This document shows, one piece after another, positions 11,282 to 22,481 of a stretch of 64,000 bases of DNA. A program made the position numbers and the translations under genes. Position 1 is the first letter of the stretch. Each line of letters opens with the position of its first letter. The notes beneath the pieces were generated by a model that saw nothing but the letters and a program-made list of their open reading frames with translations, did no database searches and was not told the DNA's origin. This DNA is from Meconema thalassinum. Its lineage: Eukaryota > Arthropoda > Insecta > Orthoptera > Tettigoniidae. The stretch lies in the NCBI GenBank assembly GCA_946902985.2, contig OX336388.2, positions 1,503,460,545 through 1,503,524,544 on the forward strand. The letters run 5' to 3'.

Positions 11282-11535
11282 TGCCAACAGCTTGGTCATG
11301 TTGGAACACCGGATCCCGTGAGATCTCCAAAGTTAAATAACAAGGTTCGTGGACAGAACTTGGAGGGGTGACCGGATCTGGACGGGACAAGGGATGGAGG
11401 GACGGAAATATACTGGCCACCATACCGTAAGTAAACTCCAGATCTGGACCGCCTCTTTGGAGGTACACACCGTCTCCTTCTTCTTGGGGGAACATTGACG
11501 TTCCTCTCATGACCTCGGTCCATTGTCGACATGAT
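11282..11535 (+). mobile_element. 5S rRNA-derived SINE (SINE3-like)
   Basis: The first ~100 bp follow insect 5S rRNA in order: GCCAAC, CATGTTG, ACACCGG, CGTGAGATCTCC, AAGTTAAATAACA (A-box region), CGTGG, then ACTTGGAGGGGTGACCG (C-box region). By eye most positions of the internal promoter match known 5S RNA. After position ~11385 the sequence is unrelated to 5S and forms a body shared with the fragment at 8085-8215. A 5S head with an unrelated body is the definition of SINE3-type elements. A 5S pseudogene with flanking repeat is the alternative; the shared body argues for a SINE. Confidence 0.7.
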
Positions 11536-11539
11536 CCTG

Positions 11540-11864
11540 TGGATTATTTTATTCTTTTCAAAGTTACAAATTCAAATATCTTCACTGTAGAGTAACTATA
11601 TGCTTTAGGGGGAGATGACTTTCATTTTCCACCCCTAATAAGTACAATCACCACCTCCAAGGCGGTGAATGCTTCCCACATGGCTTAGTTATCAGTATGT
11701 GCTTACAATAATTGCAACCATTTTTAATATGAATCTTTTTTTTTCAATGAGAAGTGTAGGTGTTAAACATACAGAATACAAATTAAACATCCCTACAATT
11801 TCAAGCATATTTTGTTGATGGATTCCCGTTATAGGACAAATGCTTCTCTCCTACAGGGTGATTG
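11540..11864. other. no gene seen
   Basis: AT-rich DNA with a T9 run. No recognisable feature. Confidence 0.4.
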
Positions 11865-12451
11865 GTTTGAGCTTTCTCCGCTGATTTCACTCTATCTTTC
11901 CTACAGCTTTCTTGACGAGTCTCTTCCAATCCTTGGTCTTTGTTGACCACTGTTTGTCTAAGAGTTTCTTCAACTTCTCTGTTCACCTAATGTTATCTCT
12001 TCATATTTCCCTTTTTGAAGCCAATGAGGCAAAACGGTGTGTCTGTGTATACACTCGCTGAAATACCTCCACGTTATTTCACCATCCATCACCATTATAG
12101 GTCAATTACTGCTTCCAGCTATTACGTTCTAGATTCTCGTCCTTGTTTTCACTTTGGTGTTTATTATTCTGTTTTACAAAGTACCGGTTATACCCAAAAC
12201 TTTCCTTTCCATTTCATAGTGTGGGTAACTGAAGTCTTATCCCAGTTCCTGAAGCATGGACACACCAAGTAAGTGGTCCTGACAGTTGATACCAGTTATT
12301 ATGGGATAGAAGTGGGCAGTTGGACATATTCTGAACCGTGGATCTCCTTGTACTCAAGCTGCTCGGACTATCAAACTCAACGGTTTGTTCGCTCAAACGT
12401 CAGAGGTGAAACTCAGGGGGCCCTGAGTAGGTAAGGCTAGCAATCTACTTC
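11865..12451. repeat. mosaic duplicate, copy 2
   Basis: Counterpart of 10373-10850: the first part (about 11865-12075) is inverted and the second (about 12262-12451) is direct, with ~190 bp of unshared DNA between. Interrupted at 12452 by a hAT MITE; homology resumes at 13210 with GAAAACCTGCTAAT. Confidence 0.75.
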
Positions 12452-12459
12452 ATTATTAC

Positions 12460-13201
12460 TAGGGGTCGGATTGATATGTTCGATAAAATCTCCAGATATG
12501 CTCGAAAAAGTTATGCTCGAAAAAACATTATATGCGGTTAAATATGCAGAATATGCTCGAAAAACACCGTTAAAACCCATAGAAAGGAATGTGAAACGAA
12601 AAATCCAATAACATACCTTTATATACGAGCTTTATTTTCTAATTGTATGTATGATACACTGCAATATACTCGCATTCAAGTTTTTCAAGTATATAAGAAA
12701 CGTTTTCTTATAAAAGTTACAGTTTAAAAGTTCATTTACAAAATGATCAGAATTTGGCGAGTCAATGAAGTAGATCTGAATTGGTCTGTACAACAAGAAT
12801 TTTTTTCTATGTTTTCAGTTTTAAATGATTTTCTTAAATCAGTCGATAAAAGTTTCAATGACGAGAACGACCTCATTAAAGGTCAAAAACCTGCGGTTCT
12901 ATTATTCGTACCAGATAGCCTTTTCAATAATTATTGTTGTTTTCGTACCTTAAGACTGGTCAGGGCCCGAATTCAGGGGGGAGGGGGGGGGGGAATTCGA
13001 AGAAAAGCAAACTATTTAGACGAAAACCACAAGAATATGCATTTATATGCTTCTATTCAGAAAACCGCGGTTTTATGCATTTATATGCTCGATAAATTTC
13101 AATTCTGTTGGTCCCAGAGAGGTGAAAATACCACCGAAAGGCTTTTTTCAATGAGTACTATTCAGGAAAAAATATGCAAATATGCTCGAATCCGAGCCCT
13201 A
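12460..13201. mobile_element. hAT MITE, 742 bp, perfect 8-bp TSD
   Basis: Terminal inverted repeats TAGGGGTCGGATT (left) and TAGGGCTCGGATT (complement of the right end) are flanked by the identical 8-bp duplication ATTATTAC at 12452-12459 and 13202-13209. TAGGG/CAGGG-type ends plus an 8-bp duplication define hAT elements. The interior is A/T-rich with repeated ATATGCTCGAAAA words near the left end and related ATATGCTCG words near the right. No transposase was found, so it is non-autonomous. A G-rich run (12976-12993) lies inside. The related sequence at about 10783-10830 shows the paralogous site without the insertion. Confidence 0.92.
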
Positions 13202-13299
13202 ATTATTACTTTATGAAAACCTGCTAATCATGTTTTGAAAAAGTCTAGGACCTATGGGATTAATGGAGTCCCACTCCCATCTGATATATTACGGACTCC

Positions 13300-14085
13300 T
13301 TGGAGACGAATACGTAATAGAACTGGCATTCGACGGAGTTCTGTTAATATAGAGGGAGATTATGGAAGGAAGCAAGTAGAACTAGCTGAGTCAGCAAGTA
13401 GTATATGATTGGATATTCTAGGGATTAGTGGTGTTCATATAAAGAGAGATAGGAGGAAATAGGAGATTGCAAGATGTAGGCTAGTAGTCATGTGTTAAAC
13501 GAGGTAGGGAAAGTGGGGAGTTGGGCTGTATATCAAGAAAACCATAGAAAGTAACATAGTTTCTGTAAATTGACGATTAGTGTGTCTCCGTCTCAATCAT
13601 GGCTGTGATTATATGGAAGATACTGAGGTATGGGAGGTGCTTAGTAATGACATTCAGGGCACAGTCAGTGCCTGTGGATGCTGTGAAAGGTTCTACTCAT
13701 AGGGTTAGGACTACTGTTCTGACTCAGTGAGGAAAGCAATGGCAAACTACGTCAATCCTCTTCTTGCCTAGTACGCCACAATATAGCGCTGCCTTGGGTT
13801 TTTGTGGGTATCTACCCACATAACCTATCGGCGGTACTCTTTGAGGATCCAACCAGCCTTCAGGATGACTACCTAACATGCAGAAATTGCAGTAACTTCG
13901 GTCAGGATTGCATCAGTGTACGTTTCACGTAAAGGGTAGAAACAGGATGTAAATAGATTTTGAGAGGCACTGAGCGATTGGTAGTGAGAGTTACCAGTAA
14001 GAATAGTGTAGTTATGATGAGAGATTTCAATGCTTGGATAGGAAATTGGACTAAGTGGTATGAGGAGATAATGGGTAAGAAATGA
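13300..14085 (+). pseudogene. degenerate LINE endonuclease fragment
   Basis: Scattered translated pieces match the apurinic-type endonuclease of LINEs: GKWGVGLYIKKTI near 13510-13555 and VMMRDFNAWIG near 14012-14045 (GDFNA motif with G replaced). The pieces are in different frames with stops. About 13650-13800 has a segment (GTGAGGAAAGCAATGGCAAACTAC) that looks like an unrelated inserted repeat. Too decayed to place in a clade. Confidence 0.5.
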
Positions 14086-14424
14086 GTTACTGGACTAATT
14101 TATATAAGGCGGTAATGGTTAAGTGAGGTGAGGATAGGGAAGCATACAACACTGGGAAATGCTTACTGTAGTTCTGTACTGGTATGGGGGGATACGTGTT
14201 TGGAAACTCATTGTCCAAGCATAAATGGTTTTCCAGATACATATGGGAGAGTAGAGTAACCAGGTCTATCACTGACTTTTAATTAAAGAAAATCATAAGA
14301 ATTGTGGGGTATTCTGTGGACCTTTTAATTGAATTTAGCATATATTAAGAACAAAGTTCCAAATGGTTCCGCCTCGTCAATACTGTTTATTAAAATGTCG
14401 TGATACAATCACCTGTCTTTTAAT

Positions 14425-14486
14425 ACATGGAATACATGGTACATGTTTCGACGTCTGACACCTATTGACGTCTTCATCAGCCTAAA
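14425..14486 (-). ncRNA. hammerhead-ribozyme-like motif of the PLE
   Basis: Minus strand: CTGATGA (14480-14474), one extra A, stem II GACGT (14472-14468), loop, ACGTC (14454-14450), GAAAC (14449-14445), then a small stem III ACATG/CATGT. These are the conserved hammerhead core boxes in order, and PLEs are known to carry hammerhead ribozymes in their terminal repeats. Against it: an additional A between CUGANGA and stem II, and no convincing stem I. The matching motif at 10885-10912 has a different but still complementary stem II, which supports a selected structure. Confidence 0.5.
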
Positions 14487-15010
14487 TATTTGGGCAGCAC
14501 TTAAAACATTCCCTTTATATACTAGGTGTAGTTAAAAATTGTACATAAAAACACACATAGATCACTGTGACACATTAAAAAGTTGTTAAAACATTTTCTT
14601 ATGTTAAAAGCTCAATAAAATCCTCAGCCGGGCTTGGCAGTCTTTCTTGATTTATTTCTAATGTTAGCTTCAAAAGCCCAAGCAAGGGGTGACCATTCCC
14701 AACTGGAAAGAAATGAAACTATGTATGAGAGAAAGAAGTGGTGGATAAAATAATACTTTAAAAACCCTAAATGTTATATAAAGACTTACGATGTAATGCG
14801 GCAATGAGCTAACAGAGCCGTGCTGAGTCGGACGGAGACTGTGCTGTACTGAAACGGTGTGTCAACATGGAAGCAACAAGCAAGACAATAGGGGCGGAAG
14901 AGGAGAGGGGTGAGAGTTCGGGAGTGTTTTGGTGAGGAGTGGGGAAGGGGGAAGGGGTATGGAGTAGGTTTAGGGGAAGGTAACATGGATCAATGGTTGT
15001 GGATTTATTT

Positions 15011-17404
15011 CTATGGTGGTTTATATTTTGTTTTGTAATGGATTAACGTTTCATAGAGTACGTTGTTTTCGAAATGAATCTCATTAAGATTCGTTAGGGG
15101 GGCGGTCTTTTGGGCTAAATCGATTTTAATTTCTTCTAAGATGTTCATTGTAATTCCTTTATTTGCTCGATGTAAGATTCTCATATCGTTGTTAATGTCT
15201 GTGAACTCATGTTTGGTATCTTTCATATGATTTGCCATGGCGGAAAATTTATTGTATTTAATGGCATTAAAATGCTCACCATATCTTGTTATAAATGCTC
15301 TACCTGTTTGTCCACAATAATTAGCGTCGCATTTAGCACATTTCAACATATACACACCTGATTTACTGAATTTGTTCGTATGGTTCAATTTATTAGTATT
15401 GAATAAAATATTATTGTTTGTGTTGGAAGTTCTATATGCTATTCTTAGTCCACACTTTTTGAAAATATTTGAAATACTATAAGTTTTGGTGCTGAAATAC
15501 GTGAAAGTCGCGTATTTGGGCTGCTCTTTTTGTTCCGGCGTTACGCGTGTGACCGGTTTGTTTTTAAGCTTGCTGATAATATTGTTGACAAACAGCGATG
15601 TGAATCCGTTTACCTTGGCAATCTGTTAAATGATTTTTATTTCTTCATTTAGATCTGTTTTGCTTAAAGGAAGGGAAAAGGCTCTGTTGATCATACTATA
15701 AAAGGCGGCTTTCTTTTGATTGCCCGGGTGGTTAGAGTCTTTTCTTATTGTCGTGTGGGTCTGGGTTGGCTTTCTAAACACTTTATAGGTTAACCTGTTG
15801 TTATTCAAACAAACTGTAGTGTCAAGGAAGTTGATTTTACTGTTTACGGCTGATTCAGAGGTGAATTGTATGCTTTTATCCAAACCGTTTAATTTTTGCA
15901 AGAGTCCTTCTAAGTTTAAAATAGTATCATCGATTATTACAAACACGTCATCCACATATCTTCCCCAATAATGTATACCGTCAATTTGGCCTACAATTTC
16001 TTCGTGTTCCAGATGGTCAAGATATATGTTATCTACTGAACCAGATATCGGAGATCCCATTGAGAGTCCTTCCTTTTGTTTATAGATCTTATTGTTAAAA
16101 GTGAAAAAATTATTTGTGAGTGTGAATTCTAATAGCGTCATGAATTCGTTGATTTCTACTTTTGACAATATACTGTTGTTAGACAAATTTTGTTTGATGA
16201 CCTTGAGCGATGGTGCAATTGGGATGTTTGTGTACATATCTTTCACGTCTACGCTATGCATGGAGTGTTTGCTCATTAAGGTAAGTTTCATGGTTTCTTC
16301 GCAGAAATTGAGTGTGTTTTTCAGGGATTTATTTGCTTTAAAAATGTAATGTCTTTCAAGGAACTGCTGACAAAATTTGGCGGTTCTGTAAAGGGGACTG
16401 TTTCTGAAATTAATGACAGGTCTTATTGGAATTCCTTCTTTATGAATTTTGGGGAGCGCTTTCAAAGTTGGTAATCCCGGGTTCATATTGGTTAAATTAC
16501 TGGTTTGTTTTTCATTGATAATAAACATGGAGGTTTTCAAAATATTTTTCAATTTTCTCTGTATAGATTGGGTGGGGTCTTTCTTAACCTCTTCAAAGCT
16601 CGAGCTGCTGAGGAAATTGTGTGTGTTGTTGACATATACCTCCTTATCGATCAGCACGACTTTGTTACCCTTATCTGCTTTAGTAACAATTACATCGCTA
16701 TTATTTATTTTCTCTTTCAATTCTTTAAGTTTATTTAGATTCGAATTCTTGTTGCTTTTTGTGTTAGTGTTAACTATTTTTTGAATTTCTTTGTTAGTCG
16801 TGTACCTGACTTCTTTTTGTTTATCAAGAGGAAGCCTACGTATGGCTGTTTCTGCTTCCACTACTAAAGTGGTTAGCGTTCTGTCATTGAGGTCACATTC
16901 CCAGTTGTGTTTGGGCCCCTTGCCTAGAATTTCGAGTTCATTATCGTCAAATGGAACACTTGATAAGTTTTTGACAGGTGGTGAAAATTGCACTGGGGTA
17001 AACTGACTATTGTTAACTTGTTCATTCGCATCCCTGACTTTATTGAATTTATTTTGTAGGTTTCTGAATTTATTTTCTAGCGACTGTACTTTCTTATTGA
17101 TTTTCGTGAATAAGATTTGATTTACAGTGAATGAATATCTATCTCAGTCCTTCTTACTGGATAGATTTGAAGCTTCTAGGTGTGCACGATAAAGTTTGTT
17201 ATTAAGATTGTTCTTCCTCATATAAAGACATTTAATTTCTCTTTGGAAAACTCTACTATTAATTATCCTCTGTATTCTGGCTTCATATTTATTTAATGGG
17301 CCCTTTTTCTGGTAAGATTTAAAATGTGACGGAGTTATGTTATGTTCTCTGCATTTCTTTAAAAAGGCGATGTCCTTGACAGTGCTGGCCAATTTAATTT
17401 TCAT
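15011..17404 (-). pseudogene. PLE reverse transcriptase/GIY-YIG endonuclease (two stops)
   Basis: One 798-codon frame (stop codons included) reads from 17404 to 15011 and is broken only by TGA at 17146-17144 and TAA at 15628-15626; no frameshift is needed. The N-terminal part has the PLE signature FLKKCREHNITPSHF. The RT follows (about 16900-15640) with KADKGNKVVLIDK, LPKIHKEG, IPIRPVINFRNSP, the first catalytic Asp in SVDVKDMYTNIP, KEGLSMGSPIS and the catalytic box RYVDDVF. The C-terminal GIY-YIG nuclease has GVYMLKC, CDANYCGQTGRAF, R and EH (about 15360-15280). The product would reverse-transcribe and nick target DNA in the nucleus. Confidence 0.93.
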
Positions 17405-17458
17405 ATCTTTATATTTATAACGCGCCTTTTTAGCGCAGTTAGCTTGGCCTGCTTCATA

Positions 17459-17535
17459 ATATTTTTGACTCTGAGAGTTCTTAATATAATTCAGTCAATA
17501 CGGAAAAAATGTGCGACTCTCAGAGTCAAAAATAT
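17459..17535. repeat. PLE 5'-terminal hairpin, 20-bp perfect arms
   Basis: Arms 17459-17478 (ATATTTTTGACTCTGAGAGT) and 17516-17535 are exact complements, with a 37-nt loop. The outer base of the right arm is the last base of the element before the 12-bp duplication, so the hairpin is the 5' terminus of the element. Confidence 0.93.
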
Positions 17536-17949
17536 GAATTTAGCATACTTAGTCCTAAAATGCAGAACGAGAGGTCTGTTTGCAGGTGGATTAGGGTTGA
17601 AATTCTCCAAGACGAGGAGCTTAGTTAGAAATACATGGAAATGGCTGATGATAAATTCCAAAGCAAGAGGGTAAAGAATCACAGGACACTGAAACGGACT
17701 GGTCAGGATACAGGAATTTTGTAAAAGAGTAGAAAAGTTATGTCTAGGGACAACGATGTGCAACGACAGGAAAAAACGCACAGCCTGCAATAACATAGCA
17801 AAGCCGGCTGGTAAAAGTAATAAAACTTAATGTATTGGAAATGAATAGGACCAATTAAAAATTAGATTCCAAAAGGAAATCATTGGAGAAAATCGGAGAT
17901 AAATTAGAAGTACTGTACTAGAGTAGATTCAGCATTCCTGACTAACTCT

Positions 17950-18775
17950 ATTGACTAGGCCAATACCATGCCACTTTCTTCTAGGCAGGTTATGGTTTCT
18001 GGCAAAAATGAAAAACTTGATTTTATGCAAGCCAATTTACCTTCCATTTGTGGAACAGAAAACAGGTCCTGAGCACTCCCAATAGCCTTAGCATCTGTCC
18101 TATCAAAGCCATTCACTACTTCTCTCACTATAAAAATTGTCACAATAGTATATGCATGCAGTCAACCAGGTACCCCAGCGTGTTAAAACTGGCGCGGGGG
18201 GCAAAGCTACATCAGGGGCCTTGTCTTTGAAATGCTTAGTGCGGGATGGTGCTTTGACAAAGACTTTCTTTACTGGGGAATCTAGTCTATCTACTTCTTA
18301 AAATTTTGATCGGATCTCTTCTGCAACTCGATGAAAAGCATGGGCCAGACAAGTAACATGCACCATCTTATTGAAAAATGCTTTGATAGATTTTGCTGCC
18401 TTTACAGTGTAAGGTGCTGCATCTGTTAGGAAGAGGAGCACATTCTCATGTTGTATTCCCCTAGGTCATATTAAACACATGGATTTATCTACCAGTTTGC
18501 ATATCTGAGTGTGGTAAACCGCTTCCAAAACCTCTGAGGTCAGTAGAAAAGTTAGCCCGGGACTGTTTGTTTCTAGGGTCCCTATCACTATATTTCCTAC
18601 ATAACGTCACTCTGAATCTGTAGTCTCATCAATTGATACGTAATTTCTTTCCCATTCACACATTCACGTATTCGATTTAAAGTGTCTTCGTAATATTTTG
18701 ATAGGTAGTTTTTACGCAATGTTGATTCATCCAAATCGCATTTCAGTTTTGATTTTCGATAATAGCTGCTATTCT
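17950..18775 (-). pseudogene. hAT-type transposase, middle part, decayed
   Basis: Minus-strand translation, in several frames, reads DESTLRKNYLSKYYEDTLN near 18740-18690, then a transposase core (LTDAAPYT-like; MVHVTCLAHAFHR-like around 18400-18330) and ends with VREVVNGFDRTDAKAIGSAQ (18130-18070) to LPETITCLEESG (about 17990-17955). These match the BED/CGGBP1-like hAT family also present at 29150-29581. The N-terminal finger is missing and several frameshifts and stops interrupt the rest. Confidence 0.7.
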
Positions 18776-18854
18776 GAGATGTGAGTGTTTAAATTCGACT
18801 GATAAGGCTCAGGGTGTCTACCGGTAACGGAAAGTAACGAAAAAGTAGCTAATT

Positions 18855-21470
18855 TTATAATATGACCAATATCGCATGGTTTTGAGAGCTCTGGCAACGT
18901 CGCATAGCAGGAGGAAGAAAGCAAGCGGAAGTAACCTGAGGTTGATGTTTTTACGTCATGGACATAGTCGACAGCATGACTAGGCGAAGGTTCCAGAAGC
19001 GTAGAGGGCGCTGATGAGCTCCAGGAAAAGTCAAGGTGGAAAGGTAACGTTGGAGAAGCGGGTCACTTTATTTTGCATCACAGTACAACGAAGTTCACTT
19101 TCTTTTGTGTCGCCGTACGCCGAAGTTCATCTTTATTTTTGTGTCGCCGCTGAAGTTCCAAACATGTGTGTAGTAGCAGTCGTACCGTGGCCGCTTGGAA
19201 CCAGTGCGGTATTCCGACAGTTTTTGGGACATAGCTGAAAGGCTAAGTATTATTTCTAGCGTGGACAGCTCTGTATTAACGAATACTAAAGCCGAATGTG
19301 GCGAGGTGATATTATAACGCAGATCATAATGCATTATGTTGTGGGACACTAGTTATTTGTACGACGAAGTGCGAGCAGACACACGTGGTGTCTCAAGCTT
19401 TACTAGGTACGGGACTGTATGGGCCGTGCGCGATATAATTGACGCCCAGAACATATGAACGAAGCGATGTGCTTTTGTTTGACGAGCAGACAAATGAGTA
19501 TCCAGGGTCAGTGAACTATGAGAGATAAACTGAGTGTAGTCCAAATATAGAGCGACATTCAAGGCCAAGGACGGACGTAATCTCTTATGAGTGCAGGCTG
19601 GTGTAGATGCGTACGATATAACCTGTGCCGTTATAGAGTTATTATCACGGCCATAAGTTGATATTACTTGGCATATTCGACATGAAGATTGCAGCGATAT
19701 ATTGGACGGGCATAAAGGCTATCAGTACAGACCAGTGCGAGTTTTGTGTCAAGAACTTTACGAGCGAAGAGATGACAAGCTAAGTCTAGTAATGTGGAAG
19801 CTGTTACGATGACGTGGAAACGAAGGCGAGCCAGGACCATGGACACCCCGAGGGTCGTGAGCTGGATCCAGGACGAGAGGGGAGGATGTTCAATGGGAAG
19901 AACGTGGACCCAAACCCCCAGGAAACGTGTCAGCGGAACCAAGACTGAGGTGGTCGAAAGGTACTGAAAACCGTGTTAATTCTTAAGTAGTGGTTAATGG
20001 GTAGTGGTTACTAAGATTTGGACAGATGGGCTAAAATTGAAATAGAAGTTAATCAAAAGGATAAAATGCGATATCATGACAAGATTATTAGGATAGTAAA
20101 TTTTAAGTTTTATTTTGAGAGATTAATGCAGTCATATTTAGGGTTTAAAATAAATATATGGATGCTTTAAAATATAATCCGAGTACAGGGTTCTTTCAGC
20201 GTGTTACGTCGCTGTGTTCTTTGAATTGGTGCAACCTGGATGACAATTTATGGTTTGAACAGGCTTAAATTACAGGGGATTCATTTACACTTAATGGGCC
20301 ACTTTTTGTGCGCACTTCATGATATTTACACTAAACACTCACACGTCACTGAGGTTTCCCTTTACATGCTAACATGAGGAGATGCGTTTGGTAGGTGACT
20401 GATACAAGGTTGTGTAAATAATGAAACTGCATTGATAAAATAGCAGGGTTGCCTAATACGAAGTTATGATGAAACTAAAGGTTCTCGCTATAGCGAGGTG
20501 AATAAAATAAATGATTATAATTAATGTTACGTGAGACAATTTTGTCAGTTGAAAATAATACAGATAGGCAGAGGCCATCTACTTAAATGTTATGGTGTAT
20601 TTATAAATATGTGAAGAGCATGCAGTGATTAACAAATAAATAAATAAATATCTGGAATCATAAAGATGTTACAATGTAAAGTAATAAATGTAAAAGCCAA
20701 CAGCCAGTCATTTTTCTGAGTGAGGCACAGTTGAACGAAAACCAGTGAAAATAATAATGAAAGTATTTAATCCATGAATTAAAGGTCTGAAAATAAATTC
20801 TTTAACGCCAGTGACATCCATATATATTTTTTTTCTATTTTGGTGATTACATTTAGTTAGAAGGAGATCGAATGAGGCAACAATGTTTTTTCTTTGAATA
20901 TTTTCTCAGATTTATGCACCTGCTCATTTATGGACTATTCAACGGAGAGGTGACATAGCATTTTGAAGTAATGGTTGTAATACTAGGGTGATATAGCTCT
21001 GATCTCCGTAAGTTATTTTGTATCCAAAGATTAGGACGCCCGGAGATTTTTGTCCTCATTAATTTGAATTTTCCTTCTGCGTCATTTATTTATTTGCACA
21101 TCAAGAGTAATTTTGAGAAGTCTCCGAGCGAAGGTAGGCTTCTGTGTTTGATTTTATGTATTTAGTGGTGTGGTTCTGTAATAAATGGTGGATGAGTTTT
21201 ACTTTAACAGCGGAGTTTTTTGTCATTCTTGTTCGTTGTCATACTTGTGTGTCCACCGGATCAATTTTGAGATTTTACCACAGTTGTACCCATCATTATA
21301 AAGACCCCGGGATTGCTTGAATCTCGTTCCCGACATAGTTTTTTTAAGGCCAAAATTGATTCGGACATTCAAGATTTTTTTTTCTTTTCGAGTTGTACCG
21401 AATTCTGGGTGAGGGTTGACGTGTGTGTCGGGCCACCCAATCCAAAGCCAGGTTATCGGGCACAACAAAT
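18855..21470. other. 2.6-kb segment flanked by a 20-bp direct repeat; content unknown
   Basis: GTAACGAAAA(A)GTAGCTAATT occurs at 18834-18854 and 21471-21490, which looks like a target duplication around 18855-21470. Inside there is no recognisable ORF, no LTR pair, no poly(A) end and no terminal inverted repeat that I can see. A CpG-rich stretch (about 18880-19950) differs in composition from the AT-rich right part. A third GTAACGAAAA at 21512 weakens the duplication reading. Confidence 0.35.
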
Positions 21471-21490
21471 GTAACGAAAAGTAGCTAATT

Positions 21491-22480
21491 CTTACGTCTG
21501 GATAGTTGGAGGTAACGAAAATTCGCCGAGGTCTGTTAAAATCATTTAAATCCGCGCCGCTAGGCTCGCAGATGAGATGCAGCGAGTTTCATGCAAGCGC
21601 CGCCGATTGGGTAAGCTATATTTCCCCGTGCTCGACCTCAAGGAAATGCATACTGAGGATACCTTCAGTGGTACTGTATACATCGGTTCAACGTTTATTT
21701 TCGGCATCAAGAAGAGTTTAGTTTTGTGTGAAATATTTTTCTGTATTAATCTGAAACCTGACTTTTTGCGAGACGTTTATTCGCGGTAACTTCCGAAACT
21801 CAACAGAAACCTCTAATTTCTGATATTGGCCTCGAAATTTGTATATCTCAAATTGAAGTCCAGAAATAACGTGAAATAAGTAACCCTTTATAGGTCCTTG
21901 GGATACTATCTTCCCACCATGTATTTATAGAACGGTGTTAGGGAGAGAATTTTCCCACCCTTTTCATTTCAAGCAGTTCCACATGCATCCACAAGCTAGA
22001 TGCACAGAAATATTGAAAACCCATTAATTTTATGTGTTCTGTCATCAGAAACCAAAGGTGGGAAGCATATATCCACAGTGCACGTGCTCGCCAGTTGGGT
22101 TTTGTTGAGTGAAAGAAATGCATTGTTTTACCGAAGAAGGTGTTTTTATTGAAGATAAGAGATTTGTAAACGTTGGTGTATAACTGAAATACAATGTTAA
22201 TAATGGTTTTGGTCACATGAGTAAATATATTTCAGCTAGAATGGAATTAATTATGCTGCTCAGGGTGTTTGTCATAGAATAGAAGATTTTTAAAATTAAT
22301 TTTCTGGGTTTTTAGTAAATACTATTTTGAAATTATTGAATTATATACGAATATACTAACTTTTAACATTCCAAAATCACTTTTATATTTTTTGTGCAGT
22401 TTACGGCAAAGATGATATAGGTCACTGACCTTGTTTTGCATGGGAGTTACTTAAAAAAAAATAGAGTGTGATGGGTGTTA
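21491..22480. other. no gene seen
   Basis: AT-rich DNA without recognisable coding or RNA features. A CAGGGTGT string at about 22259 also occurs at 18810, but no matching right end was found. Confidence 0.4.
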
Positions 22481-22481
22481 G

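Larger units (their letters stand above)
14343..17535 (-). mobile_element. full-length Penelope-like element (PLE)
   Basis: 3193 bp flanked by a perfect 12-bp duplication GAATTTAGCATA (14331-14342 and 17536-17547). On the minus strand: a 5'-terminal hairpin (17459-17535), a protein frame (17404 to 15011) with PLE N-terminal, RT and GIY-YIG domains, and a 3' non-coding region with a hammerhead-like motif (14425-14486). GTTCTTAATA in the 5' hairpin loop (17477-17486) is the complement of the left terminus TATTAAGAAC (14343-14352). PLEs combine a telomerase-related RT with a GIY-YIG nuclease and insert with short variable duplications. Few lesions and a perfect duplication make this a fairly recent insertion. 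Confidence 0.95.

Noticed and set aside
22259..22275. CAGGGTGT string also at 18810, read as a hAT end
   Set aside because: Both are in the same orientation, and no matching right end or 8-bp duplication was found.
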